A stretch of DNA of 57,463 nt, taken from NCBI RefSeq assembly GCF_013055795.1, contig NZ_JABETO010000027.1:1-57463 (forward strand), written 5' to 3'. The DNA comes from Streptomyces sp. I05A-00742 (lineage in GTDB: Bacteria; Actinomycetota; Actinomycetes; Streptomycetales; Streptomycetaceae). Shown in pieces: positions 41,397 through 50,223 of this stretch. The position numbers and the translations under genes were made by a program. Each line of letters opens with the position of its first letter. Within the stretch, counting starts at the first letter, position 1. The notes under the pieces are model-generated. The model made no database searches. It was not told the origin of the DNA and was given only the letters and a program-made list of their open reading frames with translations.

Positions 41397-41612
41397 TCAC
41401 TGCGAAGCGCGGGCCGGCTCCACTGCCTCCCGGACGTCCGGGTGCGGGTCGTCGGCAAGGCCGTCCAGCAGCTCGGTGACCCCAGGGGTGGACCAGCGGG
41501 CAACCGCCCGCACCAGGTCCTCCCGCACCCCGGGGTCGGGGTGGGCGGCGAGGCGGCCCAACTGGGCGAGCGGGCCCCGCCGGCGCAGTCCGAACCAGTG
41601 CAGTCGGAACGG
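41397..41612 (-). pseudogene. C-terminal remnant of a HEAT-repeat protein
   Basis: The minus-strand frame reads LGRLAAHPDPGVREDLVRAVARW and LLDGLADDPHPDVREAVEPARASQ, two HEAT-type repeats with the P-x-V-R-E signature. No start codon with a ribosome binding site lies upstream and the frame loses homology before about 41612. It is the end of a larger helical-repeat gene. Confidence 0.65.
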
Positions 41613-41658
41613 TGAGGAGCGTCGTGAGGGGCCGGTGGTGCGGGCCGTTCAGGAATGC

Positions 41659-41847
41659 CGGCAAGCCGTTCTCTGGAACGGCACGGTCGGCGTGAGTCTG
41701 CTGGATCACGAGCCGGCGAAGGGGCTCACCGTGGTGCCGCTGCTCGACATGCCGCCGAGCCGGCTGGTGGTGGCGTGGCCGGCGGGTGACACGAACTCGC
41801 TGATCCGCTCGTTCGTACGGATCGCGATCGCCGCGTACCACGACTGA
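41659..41847 (+). pseudogene. C-terminal remnant of a LysR regulator
   Basis: The frame ends VGVSLLDHEPAKGLTVVPL and LDMPPSRLVVAWPAGDTNSLIRSF, the last segment of a LysR substrate-binding domain (strand, G-V-x-L-L, then the P-P-S-R-L-V-V-A-W block). The DNA-binding domain and 200 residues of the effector domain are missing. It is only 46 nt from the HEAT remnant and on the other strand. Confidence 0.65.
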
Positions 41848-41862
41848 GCGCCACCGCACCCC

Positions 41863-42741
41863 TCACCGCTCCAGCAGCTCCCGCATCACCGCCGCCGAAC
41901 GCACCGCCGCGTCACCGCAGCAGTTGTTGAACAGGACGTGGACCTGCTCGGCCTCCCCCGCCAGCCGGTGGATCCTGGCCGACCAGGGAGCCAGCTCCGC
42001 TGCCGTGTACGCGTGCCGGTACCGTTCCTCCTTCCCGCCCGTGCCCCAGGCGGCGGACCGTCCGTGGAACCGGACGACCGCCAGTTCGGGCCGGGTGACG
42101 GCGGCCACGGGCGGCATGGCGTCCGGCACGTCCTGGGCGGTGTCCACGGCCACCAGGGACATCCGGTGGGCCCGCAGGACCCGCAGCGTGCGGTGGCGTT
42201 CGCCGGGCCCGAGCCAGCCCGGGTGCCGGAACTCGACGGCGAGCGGGAGCCGGCCGGCGCGCCTGCGGCACTCGGCCAGGAAGGCGTGCGCCCGTTCCCC
42301 GGCCCGTACCCATGGCGGGAACTGGAGCAGCACCGCGCCCAGCCGCCCCGCCTCCCACAACGGCCGCAGGGCGCCGGTGAACCGTTGCCAGAGCTCGTCC
42401 GTCACCCCGTGCGGGAGCTGGGCGGGCGCCACCCGGCGCTGCGCGGGGCCCGCCGGACGGAGGTCGGGCGGCAGTGCGCCGAGGCGGGTGGAGTGACCGG
42501 TCAGCACGGCGAACGCCTTGACGTCGAAGACGAATCCGTCCGGTGTGCGCTCCGCCCAGAGCCGGCTGTTGCGCACGCTGGGCAGCCCGTAGTACGTCGC
42601 GTCGACCTCCACGACGGGGAACCGGGTCGCGTAGTGCCGCAGCCGCTCCCCGGGATCGTCGCGTGCGGCCGGCGGGTACCAGCCGCTGCCCCGCAGTGCG
42701 GGATCCGTCCAGGAACAGGTGCCCACGAGGTACTTCTCCAT
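41863..42741 (-). CDS. DUF72 family protein
   Basis: This 292-aa protein matches the DUF72 (YecE-like) TIM-barrel family: YLVGTCSWTDPAL, VVEVDATYYGLPS, PDGFVFDVKAFAVLTGH, LGAVLLQFPPWV, LAVEFRHPGWLG, AVVRFHGRSAAWGTGG and VHVLFNNCCGDAAVRSA. The length is normal. The family is proposed to act on nucleic acid or nucleotides but has no proven activity. ATG 42741 is adjacent to the divergent YihY gene, 85 nt away. Confidence 0.9.
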   Translation of the reverse strand: MEKYLVGTCSWTDPALRGSGWYPPAARDDPGERLRHYATRFPVVEVDATYYGLPSVRNSRLWAERTPDGFVFDVKAFAVLTGHSTRLGALPPDLRPAGPAQRRVAPAQLPHGVTDELWQRFTGALRPLWEAGRLGAVLLQFPPWVRAGERAHAFLAECRRRAGRLPLAVEFRHPGWLGPGERHRTLRVLRAHRMSLVAVDTAQDVPDAMPPVAAVTRPELAVVRFHGRSAAWGTGGKEERYRHAYTAAELAPWSARIHRLAGEAEQVHVLFNNCCGDAAVRSAAVMRELLER

Positions 42742-42826
42742 GCGGAGGCGGCTACCCCGTCGGGGCCGCCGGGCCGCACGTCCCGTCGGTGCGGTTGAAC
42801 TCCCCGTTACCGGTTATCCGTTGTGC

Positions 42827-43825
42827 GTGACAGCGACAGAGCCACAGGACAGGGCCGGGCCCGGACCGGGCGTGGAGCGGAGGGCACCGGACGAGCCGAC
42901 GCAGTTGCGCCGCCGGTCCTGGTGGTCGGTGCTGCGGCGCACGGTGAAGGAGTTCGGTGACGACGAACTGGCGGACCGTGCGGCCGCGTTGACCTATTAC
43001 ACGATGCTCTCCCTGTTCCCTGCGCTGCTGGTGCTGGTGTCCCTGCTGGGTGTCGCCGGGAGGGCCGCGGCGGAGAAGGTCCTTTCCAACATGGAGCACA
43101 TCGCCCCCGGTCCGGTGCACGACATCCTCACCGGCGCCGTGCGCCAGGCGAGTGCGAGCGGTGGCACCGGTTCCGTGCTGGCGGTGGTCGGCCTGCTGGG
43201 CGCCCTGTGGTCGGCGTCGAGCTATGTGGCGGCGTTCATCCGCGCCTCGAACGCGGTCTACGACATCAGGGAGGGCCGCCCGGTCTGGAAGCTGACTCCG
43301 CTGCGTCTCGCGGTGACCGTGGTGCTGATGCTGCTGGCGACGGCGAGCGCGCTGATCGTGGTGTTCACCGGGGGCCTCGCCCGGCAGGCGGGGACGGCGC
43401 TGGGTGTCGGGGACGGGGCGCTGGCGGTGTGGTCGATCGTCAAATGGCCCGTCCTGGTCCTGCTGGTGATCGTCATGATCGCCACGCTGTACTGGGCGTC
43501 GCCGAATGTGCGGGGGCGCGGTTTCCGCTGGGTGACGCCGGGCAGTTTCGTGGCCCTGCTCCTCTGGATGGCGGTCTCCGCCGGCTTCGCGCTGTACGTC
43601 GCGCATTTCGCCTCGTACAACAAGACCTACGGCACATTCGCCGGACTGGTCATCTTCCTGATGTGGCTGTGGTTCACCAACCTCGCGATCCTGCTGGGCC
43701 TGGAGTTCGACGCCGAACTGGCCCGGGAGCGCGCGATCCTCGGCGGCCATCCCGCGGGCGAGGAACCGTATGTGCCCCCGCGCGACACCAGTACCTGGCC
43801 GGCCGGCAGCGACGGAGCGGGGTGA
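42827..43825 (+). CDS. YihY/BrkB-family membrane protein
   Basis: This 332-aa integral membrane protein has an N-terminal amphipathic part (VKEFGDDELADRAAALTYYTMLSLFPALLVLVSLLG), the family signature, and then about six helices. Other family segments are GALWSASSYVAAFIRASNAVYDIREGRP, RGFRWVTPGSFVALLLWMAVSAGFALYVAHFASYNKTYG and LEFDAELARERAI. YihY proteins are of unknown function and were once thought to be RNase BN. The GTG at 42827 has no ribosome binding site, suggesting leaderless expression. C-terminal residues are Pro-rich. Confidence 0.9.
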   Translation: MTATEPQDRAGPGPGVERRAPDEPTQLRRRSWWSVLRRTVKEFGDDELADRAAALTYYTMLSLFPALLVLVSLLGVAGRAAAEKVLSNMEHIAPGPVHDILTGAVRQASASGGTGSVLAVVGLLGALWSASSYVAAFIRASNAVYDIREGRPVWKLTPLRLAVTVVLMLLATASALIVVFTGGLARQAGTALGVGDGALAVWSIVKWPVLVLLVIVMIATLYWASPNVRGRGFRWVTPGSFVALLLWMAVSAGFALYVAHFASYNKTYGTFAGLVIFLMWLWFTNLAILLGLEFDAELARERAILGGHPAGEEPYVPPRDTSTWPAGSDGAG

Positions 43826-44076
43826 CGGGCCCCGGTCCGTCCGCCTCTCCCCCCGCCGCCGCCCGGCTCGGACGGCCTGGCGATTCCCGGTCCGGATCGG
43901 GCCGCGGGCGGACGGAGAAGGACCGCCCGCACAAGCGGCACCGCCGCGCGCGCATGCCGGGCGGCAGGCCGGGCACCCGGGACGGTGGGCCGGTGACCGG
44001 CCCGGATCACCCCGACCGCGGCGGCCACGCGGCCATGCGGCCGTCGGCCCCCGGACGACCAGGCGGAGGAGCGCGC

Positions 44077-44280
44077 ATGAAGGACACGGACGACAAGAAG
44101 CACCCCCGGACGGCTGCCGACGAGGCGATCGAGGAGATCGAGGACGTCATCGCGCGGCCGGACGAGCGGCACGAGCGCGACGCGGCCGACGCCATGACGC
44201 CGAACACGGGGGCGCAGGATTCCGTCCAGCACGGTCGGCGGCGGAGGAAGCACGAGGGCCCGGCCCGGCGCGGTCACTGA
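44077..44280 (+). CDS. Small charged hypothetical protein (67 aa)
   Basis: ATG 44077 follows GGAGGAGC. The protein is very hydrophilic: an acidic helix (TAADEAIEEIEDVIARPDERHERDAADAM) and a basic end (HGRRRRKHEGPARRGH). It looks like a small stress-related or DNA/RNA-associated protein of Streptomyces, but I do not recognise a family. It lies between the YihY gene and the DUF5709-like gene in the same direction. Confidence 0.65.
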   Translation: MKDTDDKKHPRTAADEAIEEIEDVIARPDERHERDAADAMTPNTGAQDSVQHGRRRRKHEGPARRGH

Positions 44281-44463
44281 GCGGCGGCCCCGCTACGGGC
44301 ACCGACCGCCGGGCGGTCTCACCCGGGCGGGGCGGACGGCACGCGGCCCTCCCCCGCCCCGCGGTTTCCCGGGCGTTTCCGCCCGAGGAGCGCCGGGCAG
44401 CCGCACGGAGGAGACTGGAGGTGACGTCGCTGCGGGGCCGCGCAGGAGGAAGGAGAGCGCAGC

Positions 44464-44943
44464 ATGTCCGACGACGCGATGGGTGACGAGGTCTACCAGC
44501 CGGTGCGTTCCGATACCCGGGACAACCCGTCCGACCTGGACCTGGAGAACGCGCTCGACGGCGACGGCCTCGACGAGATGCTCGACGAGGGCTATTCGCC
44601 GCCGGAGAGGCCCCTGGCCGTGACCCGCCACGGCACCACGGCCCGTGAGCAGCACGACCGCGAGAGCCTGGAACAGCGGCTCGCCGAGGAGCTGCCCGAG
44701 GTCGCCGTCCCCGACGGTGACGGCATCGGGGACCAGCCCCGTGACGGGGAGCCCGTGGACGAGGAGGCCGGTGACGAGCGCGCCGGCAGGCTCACGGCCA
44801 CGATCGATCTGATGCCGCCCCGGGCGAACGACATCTACGCGCGGGACGTCGGCGTCAACGGAGGGGCGGCGTCCGCCGAGGAGGCGGCGATGCACGTGGT
44901 GCCCGAGGAGCCCGCCGGGCTGCCCGACGACTTCGAGGAGTGA
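44464..44943 (+). CDS. DUF5709-like acidic protein
   Basis: A 159-aa acidic protein with the DUF5709 pattern: YQPVRSD..DNPSDLDLENALDGDGLDEMLDEGYSPPERPLAVTRHGTTAREQHDRESLEQRLAEELPEV. The duplicated D-L-D motifs and the GYSPPERP block define the family, which is widespread in Streptomyces with unknown function. ATG 44464 follows AGGAAGGAGAGCGC. The composition suggests a soluble, partly disordered protein. Confidence 0.85.
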   Translation: MSDDAMGDEVYQPVRSDTRDNPSDLDLENALDGDGLDEMLDEGYSPPERPLAVTRHGTTAREQHDRESLEQRLAEELPEVAVPDGDGIGDQPRDGEPVDEEAGDERAGRLTATIDLMPPRANDIYARDVGVNGGAASAEEAAMHVVPEEPAGLPDDFEE

Positions 44944-44992
44944 GGCACCGGTACGCTCGGTAGCGGTGATTCCGGTGCCCGCGGCTCCGGTG

Positions 44993-45799
44993 TCACGCCC
45001 GGCGCCAGGAATCGTCCCTCAGGTGCGATCCCGCCTGCGGCCCCATGCGCAGCATCCCGCCGTCCACGCTCCACGAGGCGCCCGTGACGTAGCTCGCGTC
45101 CGGTCCGCTGAGGAAGGCGATCACCGCGGCCACCTCGCGGGCGTCGCCCGGCCGGCCGACCGGCACCCCGGGCCGCCGCACCCGGTGGACGTCGACGTCC
45201 TCCTGGCCTGTCATGGGGGTGGCGATCTCGCCGGGCGCGACGGCGTTGACGTTGATGCCGTGTTCGGCCAGTTCCAGGGCCATGACCTGGGTGAGCAGGC
45301 CCAGTCCGCCCTTCGCGGCGCAGTAGGGTGCCGCGCCCACGCGCGGCTGGTGCTCGTGGACGCTGGTCACGTTGACGATCCTGCCGCCGTCCCCCTGCCG
45401 GATCATCCGCCGGGCGGCGCGCTGTCCGCACAGGAACGGGCCGACGAGGTCGACGTCGATCACTTGGCGGACCGTCTCGTGGGGGGTGTCGAGGAAGGCG
45501 GTCACCACTCCGGTGCCCGCGTTGTTGACCAGGACGTCGATCCGGCCGAGTTCGTCCGCCAGCCGGTCGACGGCGTCGGCGGCATCGGGGAGCAGGGTCA
45601 GGTCCATCCGGGCGAGCGCCGCGCGGCGCCCCAGGGCCCGTACCTCGTCGGCCGTCCGCTCGGCGCCCTCCCGGTCGCTGTGCCAGGTGATGCCGATGTC
45701 CAGGCCCTCCTGGGCCAGGCGTACGGCCGTGGCGCGGCCGATGCCGGAGTCCGCGCCGGTGACGACCGCGACGCGGGGGGCGTCCGGGTGCGTGCTCAT
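44993..45799 (-). CDS. SDR oxidoreductase (glucose-1-dehydrogenase-like)
   Basis: This 268-aa classical SDR has TGADSGIGRATAVRLAQEG, NNAGTGVVTAFLD, VNVTSVHEHQPRVGAAPYCAAKGGLGLLTQ with the Tyr-Lys pair, and NVNAVAPGEIATPM. The ending GASWSVDGGMLRMGPQAGSHLRDDSWRRA is typical of glucose/ribitol-type dehydrogenases. NADP or NAD use cannot be decided. It is convergent with the DUF5709-like gene. The start follows GAGGAGAACCCGGCG. Confidence 0.85.
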   Translation of the reverse strand: MSTHPDAPRVAVVTGADSGIGRATAVRLAQEGLDIGITWHSDREGAERTADEVRALGRRAALARMDLTLLPDAADAVDRLADELGRIDVLVNNAGTGVVTAFLDTPHETVRQVIDVDLVGPFLCGQRAARRMIRQGDGGRIVNVTSVHEHQPRVGAAPYCAAKGGLGLLTQVMALELAEHGINVNAVAPGEIATPMTGQEDVDVHRVRRPGVPVGRPGDAREVAAVIAFLSGPDASYVTGASWSVDGGMLRMGPQAGSHLRDDSWRRA

Positions 45800-45995
45800 C
45801 GCCGGGTTCTCCTCTCGTCCCGCCGTGTTCCGCGGGGCGGGTACCCGGCTCGCGGCGCCGCACGCCGGCCCGGTAGGCGCCGCCGGGTACCCGCGGCGCG
45901 CACCGCGATGAGCCGGTGCCGGAGGATCACCCGCACGGCGGAGCCGCCGGGACCCCGCGGAGCCGTTCGATCACCCGCCTCGTAGGGTGGCGGTC

Positions 45996-47069
45996 ATGGG
46001 AACGGAAGACCGGAGTCCGCAAGAGGAGCCGGGTCCGTGGGAGCGGTTCCGGCGATCGCCCTTCCTGCCGGCCACCGTGCTCGTCCTCATCGTGTCGGCG
46101 GCGGCCGGGCTCTTCGCCGGTTCGTACACCTACGCCATGGCCAATCCCACCCCGCACCGCATCCCCACCGCCGTGACCGGGGTGCCCACGTCGGAGATCA
46201 AGCGGGTGGAGTTCGTCCAGGGCATGGAGCGGGCCCTCGACGCGTCGCTGGAACTGCACCACTACGACAGCGACGCCGAGGCCCGCGAGGCCGTGGAGGA
46301 GCAGAAGGTGTACGCCATCCTGCGGCCGGTGCCGCCGCACGGTGCGGCGCTGGACGTCTCGGGGGCCTCCGGGGCCACCGTCGCCCAGCTGCTCGGCGAG
46401 ACCGCGCCGAAGGTCGGTGACGCGATCGGGGTGCGGGTCACGGTCACCGACATCAACCCGCTGCAACCCGGGGATCCGCGCGGGCTCGCCCTCTTCTACA
46501 TCACCCTCGCGGCGGTGATCCTCGGCTTCGTCGGCGCCATCCAGCTCAGCGTCCACGCCCGCTCGCTCGATCCCGCGGAACGGGTCGCCTTCACCGTCGC
46601 CTTCTCGGCGCTCGGCAGCTTCGCCATCGCGGCCGTCGTCGACTGGGGGCTGGGGGCGCTCCGGCTCCCCTTCGGCGAGTCGTGGTTCATCCTGGGGCTG
46701 ACCATGTTCACCAGCGGCATGGTCTTCACCATGTTCAACACCCTGTTCGGCCGCTGGGCGATGCTGCCGACGTGGGGGCTCATGGTGCTGCTGGGCAACC
46801 CGTCGTCGGGCGGTGCCGTCTCCTGGCCGCTGCTGCCCTCGCCCCTCGGTGAGATCGGCCGCTGGCTGCCGCCCGGCGCCTCGGTCAACGCCCAGCACGC
46901 GGCGGTGTACTTCCGGGGTCACCAGCAGCTCTTCCCCTTCGCCGTGCTGGCGGTGTGGGCGGCGGTGTCCACCACGGTGTTCTGGGTGTGGCGCCACCGG
47001 CATCCCGGCGGCCGGGAGCTGGGGGACCGGCTCGTGGAGGAGCCGGAGCCCGGGTCGCCGTCCGCGTGA
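45996..47069 (+). CDS. ABC-2-like/YhgE-type membrane protein
   Basis: This 357-aa protein has one N-terminal helix (about 23-42), a large extracytoplasmic region (about 50-150: NPTPHRIPTAVTGVPTSEIKRVEFVQGMERALDASLELHHY..), and then five helices from about residue 165 to 340, ending in a short cytoplasmic tail. This is the ABC-2/YhgE-Pip layout used by exporters and phage-infection proteins. GTG 45987 is an alternative start. It is divergent from the SDR gene and convergent with an AraC regulator. No ATPase partner is adjacent. Confidence 0.75.
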   Translation: MGTEDRSPQEEPGPWERFRRSPFLPATVLVLIVSAAAGLFAGSYTYAMANPTPHRIPTAVTGVPTSEIKRVEFVQGMERALDASLELHHYDSDAEAREAVEEQKVYAILRPVPPHGAALDVSGASGATVAQLLGETAPKVGDAIGVRVTVTDINPLQPGDPRGLALFYITLAAVILGFVGAIQLSVHARSLDPAERVAFTVAFSALGSFAIAAVVDWGLGALRLPFGESWFILGLTMFTSGMVFTMFNTLFGRWAMLPTWGLMVLLGNPSSGGAVSWPLLPSPLGEIGRWLPPGASVNAQHAAVYFRGHQQLFPFAVLAVWAAVSTTVFWVWRHRHPGGRELGDRLVEEPEPGSPSA

Positions 47070-47106
47070 CGGCGGGCGGGGTCGGAGGCAAGCACGGCGG
47101 GCGCGG

Positions 47107-47850
47107 TCAGAAACGGGTGCGGTGCGCGCCGGGCGTATGGCCGAAGGCCCGGCGGAAGACGTCGATGAAGGCGCTGCTCGACGCCCAGCCGCACCGGTGG
47201 GCGACGCTGGTGACCGGGGCACCCTCGGCCAGCAGGCGCAGCGCGTGATGAAGGCGCACCTGGGTGCGCCACTGGGGGAAGCTCATGCCGAGTTCAGCCC
47301 TGCAGAGCCGGGTCAGGGTGCGGTCGCTGACCCCTGCCGCCGCTCCGAGCTGGGCGAGGGTGCGGGGGTCCGCCGGGTTCTCCCGGAGGACGTCGCACAC
47401 CGCGGCCAGCCGCGGGTCCTTGGGCGTGGGTACGTGGAGGGGCTGTTCGGCGGAGTGCCGGAGCTGGTCGAGGAGCACCGCCCGCAGGCGGCGGCGTTCG
47501 TCGGTGGGGTCGGCGGGCCCCCGGGTGTAGGCGATGATCAGCTCGCGCAGCAGCGGTCCGACGCCGATGACCGCGGGACGGTCCAGGGACAGCGGGTTGT
47601 CCTCCACCGGCAGCCCGACCAGGTGGAGGTCGGTGTCGCCGTACGCCCGGTGCTCGTGGACGGTTCCCGCGGGGATCCAGATGGCCCGGTTGCCGGGGGC
47701 GATCCAGACGCCTGCGTCCGTCGTGACCGACAGCACTCCCCGTCCGGCGTAGGCGATCTGGTGCTCGTCGTGCCGGTGGGCGTCGACCCCGGCGCCCGCG
47801 GGCAGGGGCCGGAGCCCGGTCGCCGCCCGTGGAGTGTGCCGGATCCGCAC
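47107..47850 (-). CDS. AraC-family transcriptional regulator
   Basis: This 247-aa protein has an N-terminal cupin sensor domain (about 20-110: HRHDEHQIAYAGRGVLSVTTDAGVWIAPGNRAIWIPAGTVHEHRAYG) and a C-terminal AraC double HTH (about 150-245: TLAQLGAAAGVSDRTLTRLCRAELGMSFPQWRTQVRLHHALRLLAEGAPVTSVAHRCGWASSSAFIDVFRRAFGHTPG). It belongs to the AraC subgroup with a small effector pocket. It could control the membrane-protein gene that converges on it or the chitinase gene on its other side. The GTG start is supported by the conserved N-terminus only. Confidence 0.88.
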   Translation of the reverse strand: MRIRHTPRAATGLRPLPAGAGVDAHRHDEHQIAYAGRGVLSVTTDAGVWIAPGNRAIWIPAGTVHEHRAYGDTDLHLVGLPVEDNPLSLDRPAVIGVGPLLRELIIAYTRGPADPTDERRRLRAVLLDQLRHSAEQPLHVPTPKDPRLAAVCDVLRENPADPRTLAQLGAAAGVSDRTLTRLCRAELGMSFPQWRTQVRLHHALRLLAEGAPVTSVAHRCGWASSSAFIDVFRRAFGHTPGAHRTRF

Positions 47851-47942
47851 CCTCGTCCGCCCTTCCTCGGTCCCGGCCCCTGTGGGTCCTCCCTCCCATC
47901 ATCTTCCATCCCGCTCCTCCCCCGGGTCCTGCCCGGCCGGTC

Positions 47943-47972
47943 GGCAAGGAGAGGCAAGGAGAGACAAGGAGA
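47943..47972. repeat. Three tandem GGCAAGGAGA units
   Basis: GGCAAGGAGA occurs at 47943-47952 and 47953-47962, and as GACAAGGAGA at 47963-47972, just upstream of the chitinase operator. It is a perfect 10-bp (one helical turn) tandem repeat and could be a binding array. Confidence 0.8.
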
Positions 47973-47973
47973 G

Positions 47974-48017
47974 GATGGTCCAGACCTATTGACGGGCGCG
48001 GCACCCGCTCCTACCTT
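47974..48017 (+). promoter_or_regulatory. Chitinase promoter with DasR-type operator
   Basis: GATGGTCCAGACCTAT (47974-47989) contains TGGTCCAGACCT, the 12-bp element known from Streptomyces chitinase promoters and bound by DasR. TTGACG (47989-47994) and TACCTT (48012-48017), 17 nt apart, form a clear sigma-70-type promoter directly after it. The chitinase start is at 48059. Confidence 0.75.
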
Positions 48018-48058
48018 CCCTGACACCCCACTCCCACCCCCCACGTCAGGGAGCGAAC

Positions 48059-49111
48059 GTGATCCGGAGAACAGCACGTCTGCTGGGCATCGGCCTGGCC
48101 ATGGTGTGTGCGCTGCAATTACCGGCCGTCGCGGCGTCGCGGACGCCGGCGGAAGAGGTCTGTGCCGTCAAGCCGAAGCCCACGGGCAAGGTTCTCCAGG
48201 GCTACTGGGAGAACTGGGACGGCGCGGCCAACGGTGTGCACCCGCCGCTCGGATGGATCCCGGTGACCGACGACCGGATCCGGGGTCACGGATACAACGT
48301 CGTCAACGCGGCGTTCCCCGTCATCCGGTCCGACGGCACGGTGCTGTGGGAGGACGGGATGGACACGACGGTGAAGGTCCCGACCCCGGCGGAGATGTGC
48401 CGCGCCAAGGCGGCCGGGACGACGGTCCTGATGTCCATCGGCGGGGCGGCGGCGGGCATCGACCTCGGGTCGGCCGCGGTCGCCGACCGGTTCGTGGAGA
48501 CGGTGGTGCCCATCCTGAAGAAGTACAACTTCGACGGCATCGACATCGACATCGAGACCGGCCTCACCGGCAGCGGGGACATCACCAGGCTGTCCACGTC
48601 GCAGGCCAACCTGGTGCGCATCATCGACGGCGTCCTGGCACGGATGCCCGAGGGCTTCGGCCTGACCATGGCGCCGGAGACGGCGTACGTGACCGGGGGC
48701 AGCGTGACGTACGGCTCGATCTGGGGCGCCTACCTGCCGATCGTGAAGAGGTACGCGGACAACGGGCGCCTCTGGTGGCTCAACATGCAGTACTACAACG
48801 GCAATATGTACGGCTGTTCCGGCGACTCCTACTCCGCGGGCACGGTCGAGGGGTTCACCGCGCAGACGGACTGCCTCGACCGGGGGCTGGTCGTCCAGGG
48901 GACCACCATCAGGGTGCCGTACGACAAGCAGGTCCCGGGCCTGCCTTCGCAGCCGGGCGCCGGGGGCGGCTATATGGCGCCGAGCCTGGTGTCGCGGGCG
49001 TGGCAGCACTACGGCGGCCGGCTGAAGGGTCTGATGACCTGGTCGGTCAACTGGGACGGGTCGCGGGGGTGGACCTTCGGCGACAACGTCAAGGCGCTGC
49101 AAGGGCGCTGA
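48059..49111 (+). CDS. Secreted chitinase, glycoside hydrolase family 18
   Basis: This 350-aa protein has a signal peptide (about 1-26) and a GH18 catalytic domain (about 42-345). The active-site motif DGIDIDIE is at 159-166, with E166 as the acid and D162/D164 supporting. VLMSIGGAAAGIDLG (the SxGG strand), NMQYYN and LKGLMTWSVNWDG (the terminal strand with Trp) complete the barrel. It lacks an extra carbohydrate-binding domain. It hydrolyses chitin outside the cell. GTG 48059 follows AGGGAGCG. The operator in its promoter fits induction by chitin via DasR. Confidence 0.93.
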   Translation: MIRRTARLLGIGLAMVCALQLPAVAASRTPAEEVCAVKPKPTGKVLQGYWENWDGAANGVHPPLGWIPVTDDRIRGHGYNVVNAAFPVIRSDGTVLWEDGMDTTVKVPTPAEMCRAKAAGTTVLMSIGGAAAGIDLGSAAVADRFVETVVPILKKYNFDGIDIDIETGLTGSGDITRLSTSQANLVRIIDGVLARMPEGFGLTMAPETAYVTGGSVTYGSIWGAYLPIVKRYADNGRLWWLNMQYYNGNMYGCSGDSYSAGTVEGFTAQTDCLDRGLVVQGTTIRVPYDKQVPGLPSQPGAGGGYMAPSLVSRAWQHYGGRLKGLMTWSVNWDGSRGWTFGDNVKALQGR

Positions 49112-49129
49112 GGCCCACCCCCGGGCGGG

Positions 49130-50089
49130 TCAGCCGCCGGACTCCGTCGTCAGCGGGGTGCGCGCCCGCCACATGGCCACGGACGGTTCGAGCATCTGCC
49201 CCAGCGCGGGCATCAGCGGGACGACGCTCAGGGCCGACACCATCTGGAGCAGCCGCGCCCCCTCCATGACCTCCAGCAGCGCGCGGTCGACCGGGGTGCC
49301 GCCCGCGCGCTCGTACGCCTCGATGCCGCGCGGGCCGACGAGGGTCAGGTCCCACTCGACGGGGCCGCGGGTGACGTCCTCGAAGTCGCTGAACAGGTGG
49401 CCGTCGGCGGTGCGCAGGACGTTGTACGCCGGGGAGTCGCCGTGCAGCGCCTGGAGGCGGGCGCCGGGGAAGCGGGCGGGGAAGTCCCGCACGAGGGCTT
49501 CGAGGGCCGCGTACTCCTGCTCGGCCCGGTCGAGGTCGGCCGTCGTGAGCGTCTGCGGGTCCTTCCGCAGGGCCGCGAGCGACGTGCCGATCGCCGGTAC
49601 GAGCGGGGAGAGGACGGGCAGGTCGCCCGGGTAGCCGGCCAGGAGCCGGTGCAACTCGGCCGACCAGCCGGTCTGTTCGGCGAAGCGGTCCTCCATCGCC
49701 CGCGTGTCGTCCTGCGGGAGGTCGCGCAGGGGGTCCGTCTCGGTGACGAACTCCCAGAAGGTGAGCGAGGTTCCGTCGATCTCGACGGGCTCGCGGGGCA
49801 CCAGCGGGCTGGGGCCCACCACCGGTGCGCCGGCGTCGGCCAGCCAGCCGGCCACCGCCAGTTCCCGCCGCTGCTTGGCCACCTGCTCCTCGGCGGTCAT
49901 GAGGGCCAGGGACGGTACGCGGACCACCACGGGGTCCGGCGCCAGGTGCACGAGGACGTTGAAGACGTCGTGCAGGACGCGGGGTTCGTCCGCCCGCAGA
50001 CCGAGCCGGCGGCCGGCCCTGGTCGCGAGGGCCACGGCGCGTTCGGCGCGGGCGCTGAGGTGGGTGTCGGGGACTTCCGGATTCGCCAT
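49130..50089 (-). CDS. APH-family phosphotransferase
   Basis: This 319-aa protein resembles the APH kinase superfamily. The catalytic loop is ALHGDSPAYNVLRTADGHLFSDFEDVTRGPVEWDLTLVG, with the HGD Asp and the DFED metal Asp. The N-lobe is about 1-110 (DVFNVLVHLAPDPVVVRVPSLALMT...QRRELAVAGWLADAGAPV). It is convergent with the chitinase gene and its substrate is unknown. ATG 50089 follows GGAAGATC. Immediately upstream lies the remnant of a BenE transporter gene on the same strand. Confidence 0.82.
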   Translation of the reverse strand: MANPEVPDTHLSARAERAVALATRAGRRLGLRADEPRVLHDVFNVLVHLAPDPVVVRVPSLALMTAEEQVAKQRRELAVAGWLADAGAPVVGPSPLVPREPVEIDGTSLTFWEFVTETDPLRDLPQDDTRAMEDRFAEQTGWSAELHRLLAGYPGDLPVLSPLVPAIGTSLAALRKDPQTLTTADLDRAEQEYAALEALVRDFPARFPGARLQALHGDSPAYNVLRTADGHLFSDFEDVTRGPVEWDLTLVGPRGIEAYERAGGTPVDRALLEVMEGARLLQMVSALSVVPLMPALGQMLEPSVAMWRARTPLTTESGG

Positions 50090-50223
50090 ACAGATGATCT
50101 TCCACGGTAGGACACCCGGCTGTCGACGACTTTTAACCTGTTGACGGTTCGCCGCCGGGCTTGGCACCCCCTGAGCGGCCCCGCCGGGTCAGGACACCGC
50201 GCCCTGCGCCGGGTCAGGAGCAG

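Noticed and set aside
41296..41859. A 187-codon minus-strand frame over the HEAT and LysR remnants
   Set aside because: It is in a different frame from both remnants and shows no domain.
46813..49269. An 818-codon open frame on the plus strand
   Set aside because: It overlaps the membrane protein, the AraC gene (antisense) and the chitinase in other frames, which all have clear domains.
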